Assembly: GCF_030065675.1 (NCBI RefSeq)
Contig: NZ_JASJDK010000009.1
Coordinates: forward strand, 1 to 64,000
Source: Mastigocoleus sp. MO_188.B34
GTDB lineage: Bacteria > Cyanobacteriota > Cyanobacteriia > Cyanobacteriales > Nostocaceae
DNA length: 64,000 nt
Direction: 5' to 3'
Shown here: one piece after another, positions 30,363-39,927 of the stretch
Position numbering within the stretch: the first letter of the stretch is position 1
Layout: the number at the start of each line of letters is the position of its first letter
Made by a program: the position numbers and the translations under genes
The notes under the pieces: model-generated
The model's input: only the letters and a program-made list of their open reading frames with translations
Databases searched by the model: none
Told to the model about the DNA's origin: nothing

Positions 30363-32858
30363 ATGACTAAGTTAGTTGTTATTAATCTGGGGGAAGGTAG
30401 CTTAAATCAAGGATTTCCAAGAGTTACAGTTCAGCTTTGGGAAACTAATAATTCTCGCCCAACACAATTCTATGGCGGTTTACCCTCAGCGCCAGAAATT
30501 TACGAATTATATAAACGCTTTAAATCAATATATAGCGCACTTTATCAGTCTCTAAGAAAACGTACCCCCTTAACATTAGTCAAAAAGCCCAAAATTGAAA
30601 CCAGTACTGAATTCGCAAATAATATTAAACTGGATGTCGAGGCTAATACTTTATCAAATTCTGAGGCTATAGAATCAGGAGATCTAGAATCAGAAGATCT
30701 AGAATCAGAAAATCTAGAATCAGAAGATTTGGAAATAGACACAGAAGGTTTAACAAACGTTAGTGAATCAGATTTTAATGAAGTTTGTGAGTGGTTATGC
30801 GAACACATTAACATCTGGCTAAACTCCACTTCATTTCGCCCGATAGATCGAAATTTAAGATCGCGATTATCTTTAGATGAAGATTTTCAGGTCATTATTG
30901 AAAGTAATGACTACACCATAAGACGACTTCCTTGGCATTTATGGGATTTCTTTGAGGATTATCAAAAAGCAGAAGTGGGTTTAAGCAAACTTAATTACGA
31001 GCAAGTTCAAAAAAATTCCCAAAAAAATATCAAAAAGGTAAGAATATTAGCTATTTTAGGTAATAGTCAAGGAATTGATGTTCAACAAGACCGAATTTTG
31101 TTGGAGCAATTACCTGATGCATCAATGAAGTTTCTGGTAGAACCTTCACGTCGAGAATTAGATAAATGGCTCTGGGATAAACAGGGCTGGGATATTTTAT
31201 TTTTTGCTGGACATAGTCACAGTCAAGAAGATACAGGAAAAATACATATTAACCGGAAAAACTGTTTAACAGTTGCTGAATTAAAAAATGCTCTCAAATA
31301 TGCGATCGCTCGGGGCTTGAAACTGGCTATTTTTAACTCGTGTGATGGTTTGGGTTTAGCGAAAGAATTAGGCGATCTAAATATTCCCCAGACTATTGTC
31401 ATGCGGGAAAATGTACCAGATCTTATCGCTCATGAGTTTTTGAAAAATTTTTTGACATCATTTGCAGCAGGGGAGTCACTACATTTAGCAGTGCGTTATG
31501 CACGCTTACAGTTGCAAGGTTTAGAGGATAATTTTCCTGGAGCTTCTTGGTTACCAGTAATTTGCCAAAATCCAGCGGAAATAACGCCCACTTGGGAAGA
31601 ATTACGCGGTCGTAAAAAACGCGATATTTTCTCTAGGTTTAATCGGGTAAACCTACAAACAGCATTAACTATAAGTGTTATGGTAACTGCTTGTTTGACG
31701 GGAGTCCGAACTCTAGGATTGATGCAAAAATGGGAATTGTCAGCTTTTGACTCGATGACGCGGATCAAACCCGCAGAAGCTCCAGACAAACGCATTTTGG
31801 TTATTACACTCACGGAAGCGGATATTCAAGCTCAACGGGAAAGACAAAAATCTTCCCTGTCTGATCCAGTATTACAAGAACTATTGGAAAAATTAGAACT
31901 ACATCGACCAAAAGCAATTGGCTTGGATATTTATCGTGATTTTTCCGTAGACACTAAATATCCTAACTTAGCAAATCGTTTGAGAAAGAATGACAACTTC
32001 TTTGCAATTTGTAAAGCTAGTGGTCAAAACCAACATTCACCTGGTACTTCACCTCCTCCAGAAATTCCTGCACAACGTGTAGGCTTCAGTGATGTTGTTG
32101 AAGATAGTGATTTTGTTATTCGTCGTCAGTTGATTTCCCTTACTCCAGAACCTGATTCTTCTTGTAAAACTCAATATTCCTTCAGCCTACAATTGGCAAA
32201 AAAATATTTGGAAAGTCAAGGTATTAAGCTTCAATTTAACAACAAAGGTCATTTTCAATTTCGTGATGTTGTCTTTAAGCCTATTGATGTTCCCACGGGT
32301 GGTTACCAAAAATTTGATTCAGCAGGTCATCAAGTATTACTAAATTATCGCCTTTCACCAACGGTTGGGAAACAAATTACCCTTGCACAAGCATTAAACG
32401 GAGATTTCAATTCTGATTGGATTAAAAACAATATAGTCTTGATTGGAGTTGAGGCGGAAAGTGTTAGAGATACTTTTTTAACACCCCATGGAAAACTATC
32501 AGGGGTAATTATTCACGCTCACATGGTGAGTCAAATTCTTAGTGCTGTTTTGGATGGGCGTTCCTTATTGTGGGTTTGGTCTGGCTCGGGAGAGCTTATA
32601 TGGATTTGGTTTTGGTCTTTATTGGGAGGGGTGATCGCTTTATACAATGGTTCCCAATTACAACGATCTATTTTCATCGGTAATGCACTTTTAACTCAGT
32701 TTTTAGTTTGTTTTCTTTTGTTATTACAAGGTGGTTGGATACCAATTGTACCTTCAGTATTATCCTTTTTAATTACTACACTTTTTGTCAAAATATACAC
32801 TGACTTTTCCGTTCAAAAGAAAGCATTAGGCTCTGTCCAGCAACCTGTACGCTATTGA
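30363..32858 (+). CDS. CHAT-CHASE2 membrane protein (caspase-like protease fused to sensor)
   Basis: An 831-residue protein. The N-terminal 140 residues match the region found before CHAT in cyanobacterial CHASE2 proteins (LVVINLGEGSLNQGFPRVTVQ). About 210-420 is a CHAT domain with candidate catalytic His in ILFFAGHSHS (near 283) and Cys in LAIFNSCDGLG (near 327). About 450-720 is a CHASE2 extracytoplasmic sensor domain (LSAFDSMTRIKPAEAPDKRILVITLTE, KAIGLDIYRDF, NIVLIGVEAESVRDTFLTPHG). Three hydrophobic helices close the protein. A Leu-Glu-Ser acidic insert at about 104-123 is built from 15-bp DNA repeats. It probably senses a signal outside the membrane and controls a CHAT protease. It precedes the DUF928 gene on the same strand. 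Confidence 0.88.
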   Translation: MTKLVVINLGEGSLNQGFPRVTVQLWETNNSRPTQFYGGLPSAPEIYELYKRFKSIYSALYQSLRKRTPLTLVKKPKIETSTEFANNIKLDVEANTLSNSEAIESGDLESEDLESENLESEDLEIDTEGLTNVSESDFNEVCEWLCEHINIWLNSTSFRPIDRNLRSRLSLDEDFQVIIESNDYTIRRLPWHLWDFFEDYQKAEVGLSKLNYEQVQKNSQKNIKKVRILAILGNSQGIDVQQDRILLEQLPDASMKFLVEPSRRELDKWLWDKQGWDILFFAGHSHSQEDTGKIHINRKNCLTVAELKNALKYAIARGLKLAIFNSCDGLGLAKELGDLNIPQTIVMRENVPDLIAHEFLKNFLTSFAAGESLHLAVRYARLQLQGLEDNFPGASWLPVICQNPAEITPTWEELRGRKKRDIFSRFNRVNLQTALTISVMVTACLTGVRTLGLMQKWELSAFDSMTRIKPAEAPDKRILVITLTEADIQAQRERQKSSLSDPVLQELLEKLELHRPKAIGLDIYRDFSVDTKYPNLANRLRKNDNFFAICKASGQNQHSPGTSPPPEIPAQRVGFSDVVEDSDFVIRRQLISLTPEPDSSCKTQYSFSLQLAKKYLESQGIKLQFNNKGHFQFRDVVFKPIDVPTGGYQKFDSAGHQVLLNYRLSPTVGKQITLAQALNGDFNSDWIKNNIVLIGVEAESVRDTFLTPHGKLSGVIIHAHMVSQILSAVLDGRSLLWVWSGSGELIWIWFWSLLGGVIALYNGSQLQRSIFIGNALLTQFLVCFLLLLQGGWIPIVPSVLSFLITTLFVKIYTDFSVQKKALGSVQQPVRY
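30671..30730 (+). repeat. 15-bp in-frame tandem repeat inside the CHAT-CHASE2 gene
   Basis: Four copies of AGAATCAGAAGATCT with few changes, starting at 30671, 30686, 30701 and 30716. They encode the ESGDL/ESEDL/ESENL/ESEDL acidic stretch between the N-terminal region and the CHAT domain. The frame is kept. Confidence 0.95.
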
Positions 32859-32904
32859 TATAAAAATTAATTTGTAAGCATCGCAAGAAGTTCAGTTGAC
32901 CTTA

Positions 32905-33004
32905 TCTTTATTGCAATTAATTTTTGTTGCACTTTCTTTATTGCAATTAATTTATTGTATTTTCTTTATTGCAATTAATTTCTTGCATTTTCTTTTATTG
33001 CATT
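32905..33004. repeat. 28-30-bp tandem repeat upstream of the DUF928 gene
   Basis: Units begin with TCTTTATTGCAATTAATTT at 32905 (30 bp), 32935 (28 bp) and 32963 (28 bp), plus a partial copy from 32991. The array fills most of the 158-bp gap between the CHAT-CHASE2 gene and the DUF928 gene and lies directly upstream of the latter's start, where it could influence its expression. Confidence 0.93.
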
Positions 33005-33016
33005 GTGTAATCCCTA

Positions 33017-33859
33017 ATGACTAAGAATAAGCTTTCTTTTTTACAGATGCTGCTTCCTTGCTTGCTCGCTTTGACAATTATTAATGTTACGCGATCCCCA
33101 GCATATTCTAATCAGTCAGATAGCAGCAGAATCCGCTTTATTGAACCAACTTTAAATAAAAAACCAGCAAATAGAGGCGCACCAAAAGACCGGAAAGGAG
33201 CAGGAACTCGTAGTGAAGAATGTCCTGCAACTAAACCCGATTTTACTGCTTTAGTACCATTAATGCAGATTGGTGAAAAACCAGATCCCCAAAAAATTGC
33301 AGATCCATCGTCAAAATCGGGTTTGGGGTTAACAACCTTAGAATATCCAACCTTTTGGTTTTATGTTCCTCATACATCCGGTAAAATCAATTCTTTAAAG
33401 TTTGTGTTGTTGGATGAAGCCAAGAACCCTATGACAAAAGAGCCGATTCGGGTTGATATACCTCAAAAACCGGGAACGATTGGGATCAAGCTTTCTAAAA
33501 CAGCAAAACCTTTAGAAATCGGAAAGTACTATCACTGGTATTTTTTAGTAGATTGCAATCCGCGAAGTATTTCTGAGGATATGGCTATTGAGGGTTTTGT
33601 TAAAAGGATCCCTCTACAACCAAATTTAAAACAAGAATTGGAAGGTGCTACACCACAGCAAAAAGCAAAAATTTATGCTCGAGCAGGTATTTGGCAAGAT
33701 GCGATCGCAATATTAGCTAAACTTCGTCGTAATAAACCACAAAATACCTTATTTTTGAATGATTGGAAAGATTTATTGCAATCTGTTGACTTGGACGAGA
33801 TTGCTAATGAACCAATTCAAGATTGTTGTAGTAATGCGAAACACATTAGTAGTAAGTAA
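33017..33859 (+). CDS. Secreted DUF928 protein
   Basis: A 280-residue protein with an N-terminal signal sequence (FLQMLLPCLLALTIINVTRSPAYS). The DUF928 pattern is clear: RGAPKDRKGAGTRSEEC, FTALVPLMQIGEKP, GLTTLEYPTFWFYVPH and the late WYFLVDCNPRSISEDMAIEGFVKRI. The function of DUF928 is not established; in cyanobacteria such genes often sit beside CHASE2 and CHAT genes, as here. The stop codon TAA is immediately followed by an ATGAGTA-like heptamer. It converges on the TPR-CHAT gene. Confidence 0.88.
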   Translation: MTKNKLSFLQMLLPCLLALTIINVTRSPAYSNQSDSSRIRFIEPTLNKKPANRGAPKDRKGAGTRSEECPATKPDFTALVPLMQIGEKPDPQKIADPSSKSGLGLTTLEYPTFWFYVPHTSGKINSLKFVLLDEAKNPMTKEPIRVDIPQKPGTIGIKLSKTAKPLEIGKYYHWYFLVDCNPRSISEDMAIEGFVKRIPLQPNLKQELEGATPQQKAKIYARAGIWQDAIAILAKLRRNKPQNTLFLNDWKDLLQSVDLDEIANEPIQDCCSNAKHISSK

Positions 33860-33885
33860 TGAGTAAGAATTAAATGATAACAGTT

Positions 33886-33924
33886 AACTGTAGCCCGTAA
33901 CGGCGTGGCGTTAGCCATAAACTG
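33886..33924. repeat. Dispersed G+C-rich extragenic repeat, copy 2
   Basis: Inverted copy of 9088-9126 with a single mismatch over 39 bp. It occupies the 72-bp gap between the convergent DUF928 and TPR-CHAT genes. Confidence 0.85.
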
Positions 33925-33931
33925 ATAACCG

Positions 33932-36652
33932 TCAAAACCAATTTCCCACCAAAACATACGGAGCCCAATAAAATGGGTGTGGTTGGTGTTTTCGAAAAAC
34001 TAACCTTTGAGCTTCACTTAAAGCTTCCGCTTTGCTGATGTTTGGATTTTTGGCTAATTGCTCATAAAATTCTGCCATCAGCACAGAGGTAGATTCATCG
34101 TCAACTCGCCATAATGAAGCAACTGTACTACTTGCTCCCGAACGTACTGCGATTCCCGCTAACCCCAAAGCTGCTCGTTTATCTCCTGTTGCGGTTTCGC
34201 AAGCACTGAGGACTAGTAGTTCAATTGGATTAAGTTTGCGAAATCTTTTCCCTTGTAACTCTTCTCTACTTTGGAGTACTTCTTTTAATTCCTTAGCATT
34301 AATTCTCTCGTTCCAAGTAAGAATAAACGTGTCTTCTACTTGGGAACTGAATTTACCATGGGTTGCAAGATGAATAATGGGATAGGAAACAGAAGTAACC
34401 TGTTTTTCGATGTTTTCATTTGTAAATGAATCATTGAGAATTTTTATCGAGGGAATTTTAGATTGAATTTTTTCTAACTCTGTAGCGACGTGAGGTAAAG
34501 CACGAAAACCTCCACGGGGTTCTGTAATTCCACCGGTTAAAGCTCTAAGTTTTTTGTCTTCTTCGGAAGGTGTTACCAATTGCAACCCAGGAGCTAAAGC
34601 AAGGCTGTATTTTTCCATGAGATAATGTTTCCCATCGTACAACGCTGCCATGGGAATATTACGTAAGAAATCATCCAAAACAAATACTAAATTTTTAATT
34701 TTATGTTTTTCTAAGTCTTTTTCTATTGGTTTGATTAACCAGTTGTATACTTCTTGGGAAAGTTGTTCGCGATCGCTAAAGGTAAAGCGTTGTTGTACTT
34801 TTTGACGCAGTAGTTTTAGGGTATTTTCGACTTCGCTTTGTGGTTTTTTGGTTCTGTAATGGCGAAGTTCTTTGACACGAGATAATTTAACCACTGTTTC
34901 GATGTGATCGGGCAAAATAATTGGGTAGATAACTGCTGTGGGGATTTTTCCATCATCTACAATTTGGTCGATTCTTTTCGGTTGAGCGATGGAACAAGCA
35001 TCCCGGAAAAAGTTATCGATTTGAGCTAATTGTAACGCTTCAATGACGTCGCGGGCTTGCTTTAAATTTTTTGAAGGAACATTAGAAGGTTCTAAAAGTA
35101 AACTTACTAGCTGTCGATACAACGGTTCTACTTCATCTCTAAAGTCAAACTGAGTATCGGGATTGAGAGCTACTAAATCGCTGCGTAAGGATTGGAGGGA
35201 TTCTATGGCTAGGGTATAAGCTTTAATAGCTCCCTGTGCATCTCCTTGCTTCAAAAGTATCCTTCCTAATTGCCATTCCCACTGATATTTAATGTCTGAC
35301 GCATTGATATTCTGGGCTAAAAGAAGAGCTGATTTTGTATATTGACTGGCAATTTTCGATTGTTTGTTGTATTCATATACCCGAGCTAGATTCCCCAAAG
35401 CATAGGACTCAGAACGAGTATCTCCAAGCTCTTTGGCTTGTTTAATTGCTTTTGTTAGTAATCGAGCCACATTTTCCAGATTCTGATAATTTTTTTCCTG
35501 GCTGGGGTTTTCTTGTTGTGCAAAACATACTAGGCTTTGGGCAAAATTCACCTTTGCGTAAACTGCACTCCGACTAGGGCTTAAACTATCAATTTCTGTT
35601 TGCAGCGATCGTAATTCTTCTACTTTTGGTTGCTGCTGTAGTTCTAGTAAAGCCCTCAAATAATTTAATTTTGCCTGTACTTCGCCGATTTTTGAAGTTG
35701 ATTTACTGGCACTTTTTTGATAAAAATTAGCTGAATTTCGATAATGACCCAAGGCTTCAGATTTCTTCGTAATTCTGCCACAAGAGAAAGGTGAAGACTT
35801 ATTTCCATTCCCCGCATCTCTTAGCTGACTCCTTCTCCCAAACAAGAATTCTGTGTTACCTAAACTCAATAAAGTTGCGCTTTCTTCTTGGGGGGATCTT
35901 AATTTTTCCGCTACAACCAAACTCTGTTTTAATAATTCTGTGGACTCCTTTAAATGTCCATTTGCACGTTTAATATCACCCAAACTACGCAACCCTGCAA
36001 CTTTAATCCCAAGGTTTGGTTGTTTTCGTAAAGTTTGTTCTATTTCCTTGAATATTTTTTGCGATCGCTGGTAAAAACCTAAGCTTTGTAATGCCGTTAT
36101 TTCATTAATTTGGCTCCCAATTTTACCGGTTTCATCATTAACTTCACCATAGATTTTAGCGGCTTGATTCCAAGATTTAATTGCTTCTTCTGCTTTTCCC
36201 TGAGTTAATTGCAGATTTCCTTGGGTATTAAGAGTTAAGGCTAAAATCTTTTTTACGGGATCGGAATTAAGTTTTAAACCATTAAGCAAATTAAGGCTAT
36301 TTCTTACATTTTCAGTTGCTTGGGTTAAATTTCCCTGTTTTTGCTCGGTTAGGGAAAGATAGTTCAACGCCAAAACTTGATTTAAAATATCGCCTCGGGA
36401 TTGATAGATATTTGCTGCTTGCGTTAACAACTTTGCAGCGAGGGGAAATTTTCCTAACTGATAGAAATTTTTGCCCTTTTGCAGCAATCGATCTGGGTGT
36501 GTTGTTAATTCTAGTTGTTGTGTGAGTTTCGTATGTTTGGGGAAGGAAGTTATTTGGGAATTTGCCGGTATCATATCGATACCTAAACTAAAAAATAGTC
36601 CCAACAAAACTAAAAGGACAACTTTTAATCGAAAAGTCCAGGTTCTAACCAT
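33932..36652 (-). CDS. TPR-CHAT domain protein (caspase-like)
   Basis: A 906-residue protein with an N-terminal hydrophobic segment (VVLLVLLGLFFSLGIDMIPANS), likely a signal peptide or anchor, so the rest may be periplasmic. About 50-500 are TPR repeats. About 600-905 is a CHAT domain with the candidate catalytic His in PIIHLATHGKF and Cys in LLVLSACETATG, followed by the family motifs ALGLAGIAVRSGASSTVASLWRVDDEST and HPFYWAPYVLVGNW. Between two TPR units a segment of about 25 residues (RRSQLRDAGNG...FSCGRITKK) looks inserted and is unlike its surroundings. CHAT proteins with TPRs include HetF of heterocyst development; this one is not clearly HetF. It converges on the DUF928 gene. Confidence 0.9.
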   Translation of the reverse strand: MVRTWTFRLKVVLLVLLGLFFSLGIDMIPANSQITSFPKHTKLTQQLELTTHPDRLLQKGKNFYQLGKFPLAAKLLTQAANIYQSRGDILNQVLALNYLSLTEQKQGNLTQATENVRNSLNLLNGLKLNSDPVKKILALTLNTQGNLQLTQGKAEEAIKSWNQAAKIYGEVNDETGKIGSQINEITALQSLGFYQRSQKIFKEIEQTLRKQPNLGIKVAGLRSLGDIKRANGHLKESTELLKQSLVVAEKLRSPQEESATLLSLGNTEFLFGRRSQLRDAGNGNKSSPFSCGRITKKSEALGHYRNSANFYQKSASKSTSKIGEVQAKLNYLRALLELQQQPKVEELRSLQTEIDSLSPSRSAVYAKVNFAQSLVCFAQQENPSQEKNYQNLENVARLLTKAIKQAKELGDTRSESYALGNLARVYEYNKQSKIASQYTKSALLLAQNINASDIKYQWEWQLGRILLKQGDAQGAIKAYTLAIESLQSLRSDLVALNPDTQFDFRDEVEPLYRQLVSLLLEPSNVPSKNLKQARDVIEALQLAQIDNFFRDACSIAQPKRIDQIVDDGKIPTAVIYPIILPDHIETVVKLSRVKELRHYRTKKPQSEVENTLKLLRQKVQQRFTFSDREQLSQEVYNWLIKPIEKDLEKHKIKNLVFVLDDFLRNIPMAALYDGKHYLMEKYSLALAPGLQLVTPSEEDKKLRALTGGITEPRGGFRALPHVATELEKIQSKIPSIKILNDSFTNENIEKQVTSVSYPIIHLATHGKFSSQVEDTFILTWNERINAKELKEVLQSREELQGKRFRKLNPIELLVLSACETATGDKRAALGLAGIAVRSGASSTVASLWRVDDESTSVLMAEFYEQLAKNPNISKAEALSEAQRLVFRKHQPHPFYWAPYVLVGNWF

Positions 36653-36953
36653 GAATTGCTCAGCTGTTAATTAATCCCCATTTTTAAGGGATCTTGGGGG
36701 ACCTAATGGAAAATTTTATCTTTTAGCAAGTTCTGTGGACACGTAAAATTAAAAATTTGGGTTTATGCATCTTTTTTTTTTGAAAACCAAAATAATCGAG
36801 TTCTCTAAATTCACCTGGAGAAGACTTTGATTTATTTTCGTAAATAATGCAAGCAAAGCATATGATAATTCTTCTACCCGATTGCGATTTTGACTGACAA
36901 AATATAAAGTAACTAAGATTTACCTTTATATAAAAAGTAGAAGAATTAAAACT
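36653..36953. other. Spacer between divergent genes
   Basis: About 0.3 kb separating the start of the TPR-CHAT gene (minus) from that of the GT2-TPR gene (plus). It should hold both promoters. A poly-A/T run near 36771-36784 is the only notable feature. The minus-strand open frame here runs into the start of the GT2-TPR gene and was not accepted. Confidence 0.5.
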
Positions 36954-38150
36954 ATGACACTCAGCCTGTGCATGATTGTCAAAAACGAAGCACAAGCATT
37001 GCCCAGATGCTTAAAAAGCGTTAAAAATGTTGTTGATGAAATCATAGTGTTGGACACTGGTTCAACCGATAAGACGCCACAAATCGCTAAAAAATTAGGA
37101 GCCAAGATTTACCAATACGAATGGTGTAATGATTTTAGTGCGGCTCGAAATCAAGCTTTAAAATACGTTACCGGTGATTGGGTTTTAATTTTAGATGCAG
37201 ATGAAACCCTAAATCCAGAGGTTATCTCGCCTTTGCGCGAGGTTCTTAAAATGGAAGAATACTTACTAGTTAATCTTCTGCGTCAGGAAATAGGTGCAAA
37301 GCAATCTCCTTATTCTTTAGTTTCCCGTTTGTTTAGAAATCATCCAGGAATTCGTTTTGACCGTCCGTATCATGCTTTAGTAGACGATAGTATTACAGAG
37401 ATTATCGCTGCTGAGCCACAATGGCAAATTGGAAGACTACCAGGAGTTGCAATTTTCCATACAGGATATCAACAAACTGCGATCGCAAAACATAATAAAT
37501 ACGAACGAGCACAAACAGCAATGGAAGCATTTTTGGCTCAGCATCCAGATGAACCTTATGTTTGCAGCAAATTAGGTGCATTGTATGTCGAAATTGGAAA
37601 ACTACCTCAAGGAATAGAATTACTGCGTCGGGGACTATCTGCGAAAGATGCAGAAGATCAGGTTTTATATGAACTACATTATCATCTGGGAATTGCTTAC
37701 ACCAGAACTGATGATATTAATAAAGCAATTTCTCAATACAATTCAGCTATTAAATTACTCATAGATCCCATGCTCAAACTGGGAGCATATAATAATCTGG
37801 GTAACTTGCTCAAAGAAACTGGGAATTTAACCGGAGCCAAAGCGGCTTATGAAACAGCAGTAAAACTAGATCCCAATTTTGCTACCGGATATTTTAATTT
37901 AGGGACAACACTCAAAGCAATGGGTTCATTAGCAGAAGCAATTAAGGCTTATCGTCGAGCAATTTTGCTTCAACCCGACTACGCTCAAGCATATCAAAAC
38001 TTGGGGGTTCTACTTCTCAAATCCGGTTACATAAAAGATAGTAAAGTTGCTTTTAACAATGCCATAACCCTTTATAAACAGCAAGACCCCGAGCAAGCAA
38101 AGGAATTATTTGAAGGTTTAAAAGATATGGGTGTAGCAATTGAAAATTAA
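36954..38150 (+). CDS. Glycosyltransferase family 2 - TPR fusion protein
   Basis: A 398-residue protein. The first 180 residues are a GT2 domain: LSLCMIVKNEAQALPRCLKSV, DEIIVLDTGSTDKTPQI, DFSAARNQALKYVTGDWVLILDADETL (metal-binding DAD). The C-terminal half is tetratricopeptide repeats (NNLGNLLKETGNLTGAKAAYETAVKLDPNFATGYFNLG and following). Such GT2-TPR fusions are common in cyanobacteria and may glycosylate proteins or cell-surface glycans. It is monocistronic and not part of the EPS locus. Substrate unknown. Confidence 0.9.
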   Translation: MTLSLCMIVKNEAQALPRCLKSVKNVVDEIIVLDTGSTDKTPQIAKKLGAKIYQYEWCNDFSAARNQALKYVTGDWVLILDADETLNPEVISPLREVLKMEEYLLVNLLRQEIGAKQSPYSLVSRLFRNHPGIRFDRPYHALVDDSITEIIAAEPQWQIGRLPGVAIFHTGYQQTAIAKHNKYERAQTAMEAFLAQHPDEPYVCSKLGALYVEIGKLPQGIELLRRGLSAKDAEDQVLYELHYHLGIAYTRTDDINKAISQYNSAIKLLIDPMLKLGAYNNLGNLLKETGNLTGAKAAYETAVKLDPNFATGYFNLGTTLKAMGSLAEAIKAYRRAILLQPDYAQAYQNLGVLLLKSGYIKDSKVAFNNAITLYKQQDPEQAKELFEGLKDMGVAIEN

Positions 38151-38338
38151 ATAGATCCGTCTACATATCCTCATCCATAATATTACTGTGATTGGATGTG
38201 CTCAAAGTAATATTTTAATATATGCTTTAATTGCGTAAATACTGTTTTTGTATTACACAATCAAGCTGCGTACCAGATCACCCAGCCGTTATGGCTGGGT
38301 TGAGGGCTGAAAACGTCCCATATTTATCTTGTAAAAAA

Positions 38339-39082
38339 TTAACCTTCGGACATATTTGCCTCGACAACATTTGCTGCAAAACTTTGGTAAGCACTGCCAA
38401 TCTGCTTTGCCATTGAGCCAGGGAAAACATGAAAATCCCCATTCTCTAAGGCTTTGATGATACCTTCGGCAACTAATGTGGGAGGTTCTGCAATAGATGT
38501 CAGTCCTGCGGCATCACCCATATCCGTAGCAATGGGGCCGGGATGAACGCTCAGCACAATCGTGCCTTGCTCGCTCAATAGCTCCCGCAAGGCCTGGGTG
38601 ATGGAATAAGCTGCAGCTTTGGAAGCAGAGTAAGTGGCAAAGTTGGAGAATGTCTTCATTGAAACAACAGAGTTAAGTTGGGCAAATACTCCACCTCCGT
38701 TGGCTTTAAGCACTGGCGCGAACGCACTCGCCATGTGAATCAGACCATACACATTGATATTCATCTGGAATTCTAGGGATGCGATCGCATCACTTGCCAA
38801 AGGAGTACCACCTTTAAAGGCTCCCGCGTTGTTAACAACCACTTGCACATCAAAAGCAGTTTTAGCAGCAGCAGCAATAGATTGGGGGTCGCCTAAATCA
38901 ATCTGAATTGGAACTACCTTTTCGCCGTATTTTTCAACTAGTGGGGAAACACTTTCTGGTTTACGAACTGCGGCATACACTTTCTTCGCTCCACCTTCGA
39001 TAAAGGATTCAACCAGCACCTTGCCGATACCGCGATTTGCACCTGTAACCAAAATGATTTTGTTGCTGATGTCGTAGGCCAT
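38339..39082 (-). CDS. SDR family NAD(P)-dependent oxidoreductase
   Basis: A 247-residue classical short-chain dehydrogenase. Cofactor-binding motif [16 protein letters not shown], the structural VVNNAGAF, a catalytic Ser in [10 protein letters not shown], and the active-site YSASKAA with Tyr and Lys. An RBS (AAGGAG) precedes the ATG at 39082. The gene lies 82 nt after a TetR regulator on the same strand, so they probably form one unit. Codon choice and G+C content are clearly higher than in the surrounding genes, suggesting acquisition from another genome. The substrate cannot be predicted. Confidence 0.93.
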   Translation of the reverse strand: MAYDISNKIILVTGANRGIGKVLVESFIEGGAKKVYAAVRKPESVSPLVEKYGEKVVPIQIDLGDPQSIAAAAKTAFDVQVVVNNAGAFKGGTPLASDAIASLEFQMNINVYGLIHMASAFAPVLKANGGGVFAQLNSVVSMKTFSNFATYSASKAAAYSITQALRELLSEQGTIVLSVHPGPIATDMGDAAGLTSIAEPPTLVAEGIIKALENGDFHVFPGSMAKQIGSAYQSFAANVVEANMSEG

Positions 39083-39164
39083 TTAAATTTCTCCTTATTT
39101 ATTTGCGATGAAAAAACTTTGAACGATTGGTTTAAGTTAGATCAAAAAAATTAAACAACAAAAA

Positions 39165-39755
39165 TTAGCTGTCCTCTAGAAGAGAGATTGTGGCTTCTAC
39201 CGCCCCTTCTAAGGTAGTGTGGTCATCCATCACGCGACCGAGCAACGCTATGCCCTGAGTCGTACAGAGCAACAAACGAGCCAGATTTCTCGGATTTGTC
39301 GCAGAACTCAATTCTCCTGCTGCTTGGGCGCGCCTTAGAGTTGCCGTGAAGGCATCTTCCACCTGTTTTAGATAGACCCGCATGACTTTAGCTATCGCCG
39401 GGTTGTCTGTATTGAAATCAGCAATGTTGGTGCCGAGCATACAGCCGCAACTGCCGGGTTGGCTATGCATCTCCTGCCATTCCATCAGCAATTGCTTCAG
39501 GTTTGTCAAAGGAGAACCATCGGCACAAAGGCGATCGCATATATCCCTCAGATTAGTGCGACCATAGTACTCCAACGCTTTGAGGAAAAGCGACTGCTTA
39601 TTACCAAAGGTGTCATACAAGCTTTTTTTACCAATCCCCATATTTTTGAGCAATTCAGAAAGGCTTGTGGCTTCATAGCCATATGCCCAAAACACCTCCA
39701 TCGCCTTACTTAAGGCTACTTCTGTGTCAAATTGCTTTTCGGGACCGCGAGTCAT
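39165..39755 (-). CDS. TetR/AcrR family transcriptional regulator
   Basis: A 196-residue regulator. The N-terminal HTH is typical: ALSKAMEVFWAYGYEATSLSELLKNMGIGKKSLYDTFGNKQSLFLKAL. The C-terminal ligand domain has GCMLGTNIADFNTDNPAIAKVM and LLLCTTQGIALLGRVM, as in the AcrR-like subgroup that governs small oxidoreductases. It probably represses itself and the downstream SDR gene, but no operator was identified. It shares the higher G+C content of the SDR gene. Confidence 0.92.
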   Translation of the reverse strand: MTRGPEKQFDTEVALSKAMEVFWAYGYEATSLSELLKNMGIGKKSLYDTFGNKQSLFLKALEYYGRTNLRDICDRLCADGSPLTNLKQLLMEWQEMHSQPGSCGCMLGTNIADFNTDNPAIAKVMRVYLKQVEDAFTATLRRAQAAGELSSATNPRNLARLLLCTTQGIALLGRVMDDHTTLEGAVEATISLLEDS

Positions 39756-39927
39756 TGAAAACCTGCTGTATGTTTAACCATGATGTAAAGTTAACACAAC
39801 TTAAACCGCTCGGTCAAGGTTTATTTAAAAGATATATTCGGTGTGCTCATCCATACTTCAATAATCAATAAAACTGAACAATGTACAAATGATGTGCCAA
39901 ATTAATGCTTTGACATTATTTGGCGTA

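Noticed and set aside
36723-36995. Minus-strand frame of 90 codons
   Set aside because: It overlaps the start of the well-supported GT2-TPR gene and its composition is that of spacer DNA.
38281-38299. CCCAGCC / GGCTGGG hairpin between convergent genes
   Set aside because: A strong stem, but no T-run follows on either strand, so it was not called a terminator.
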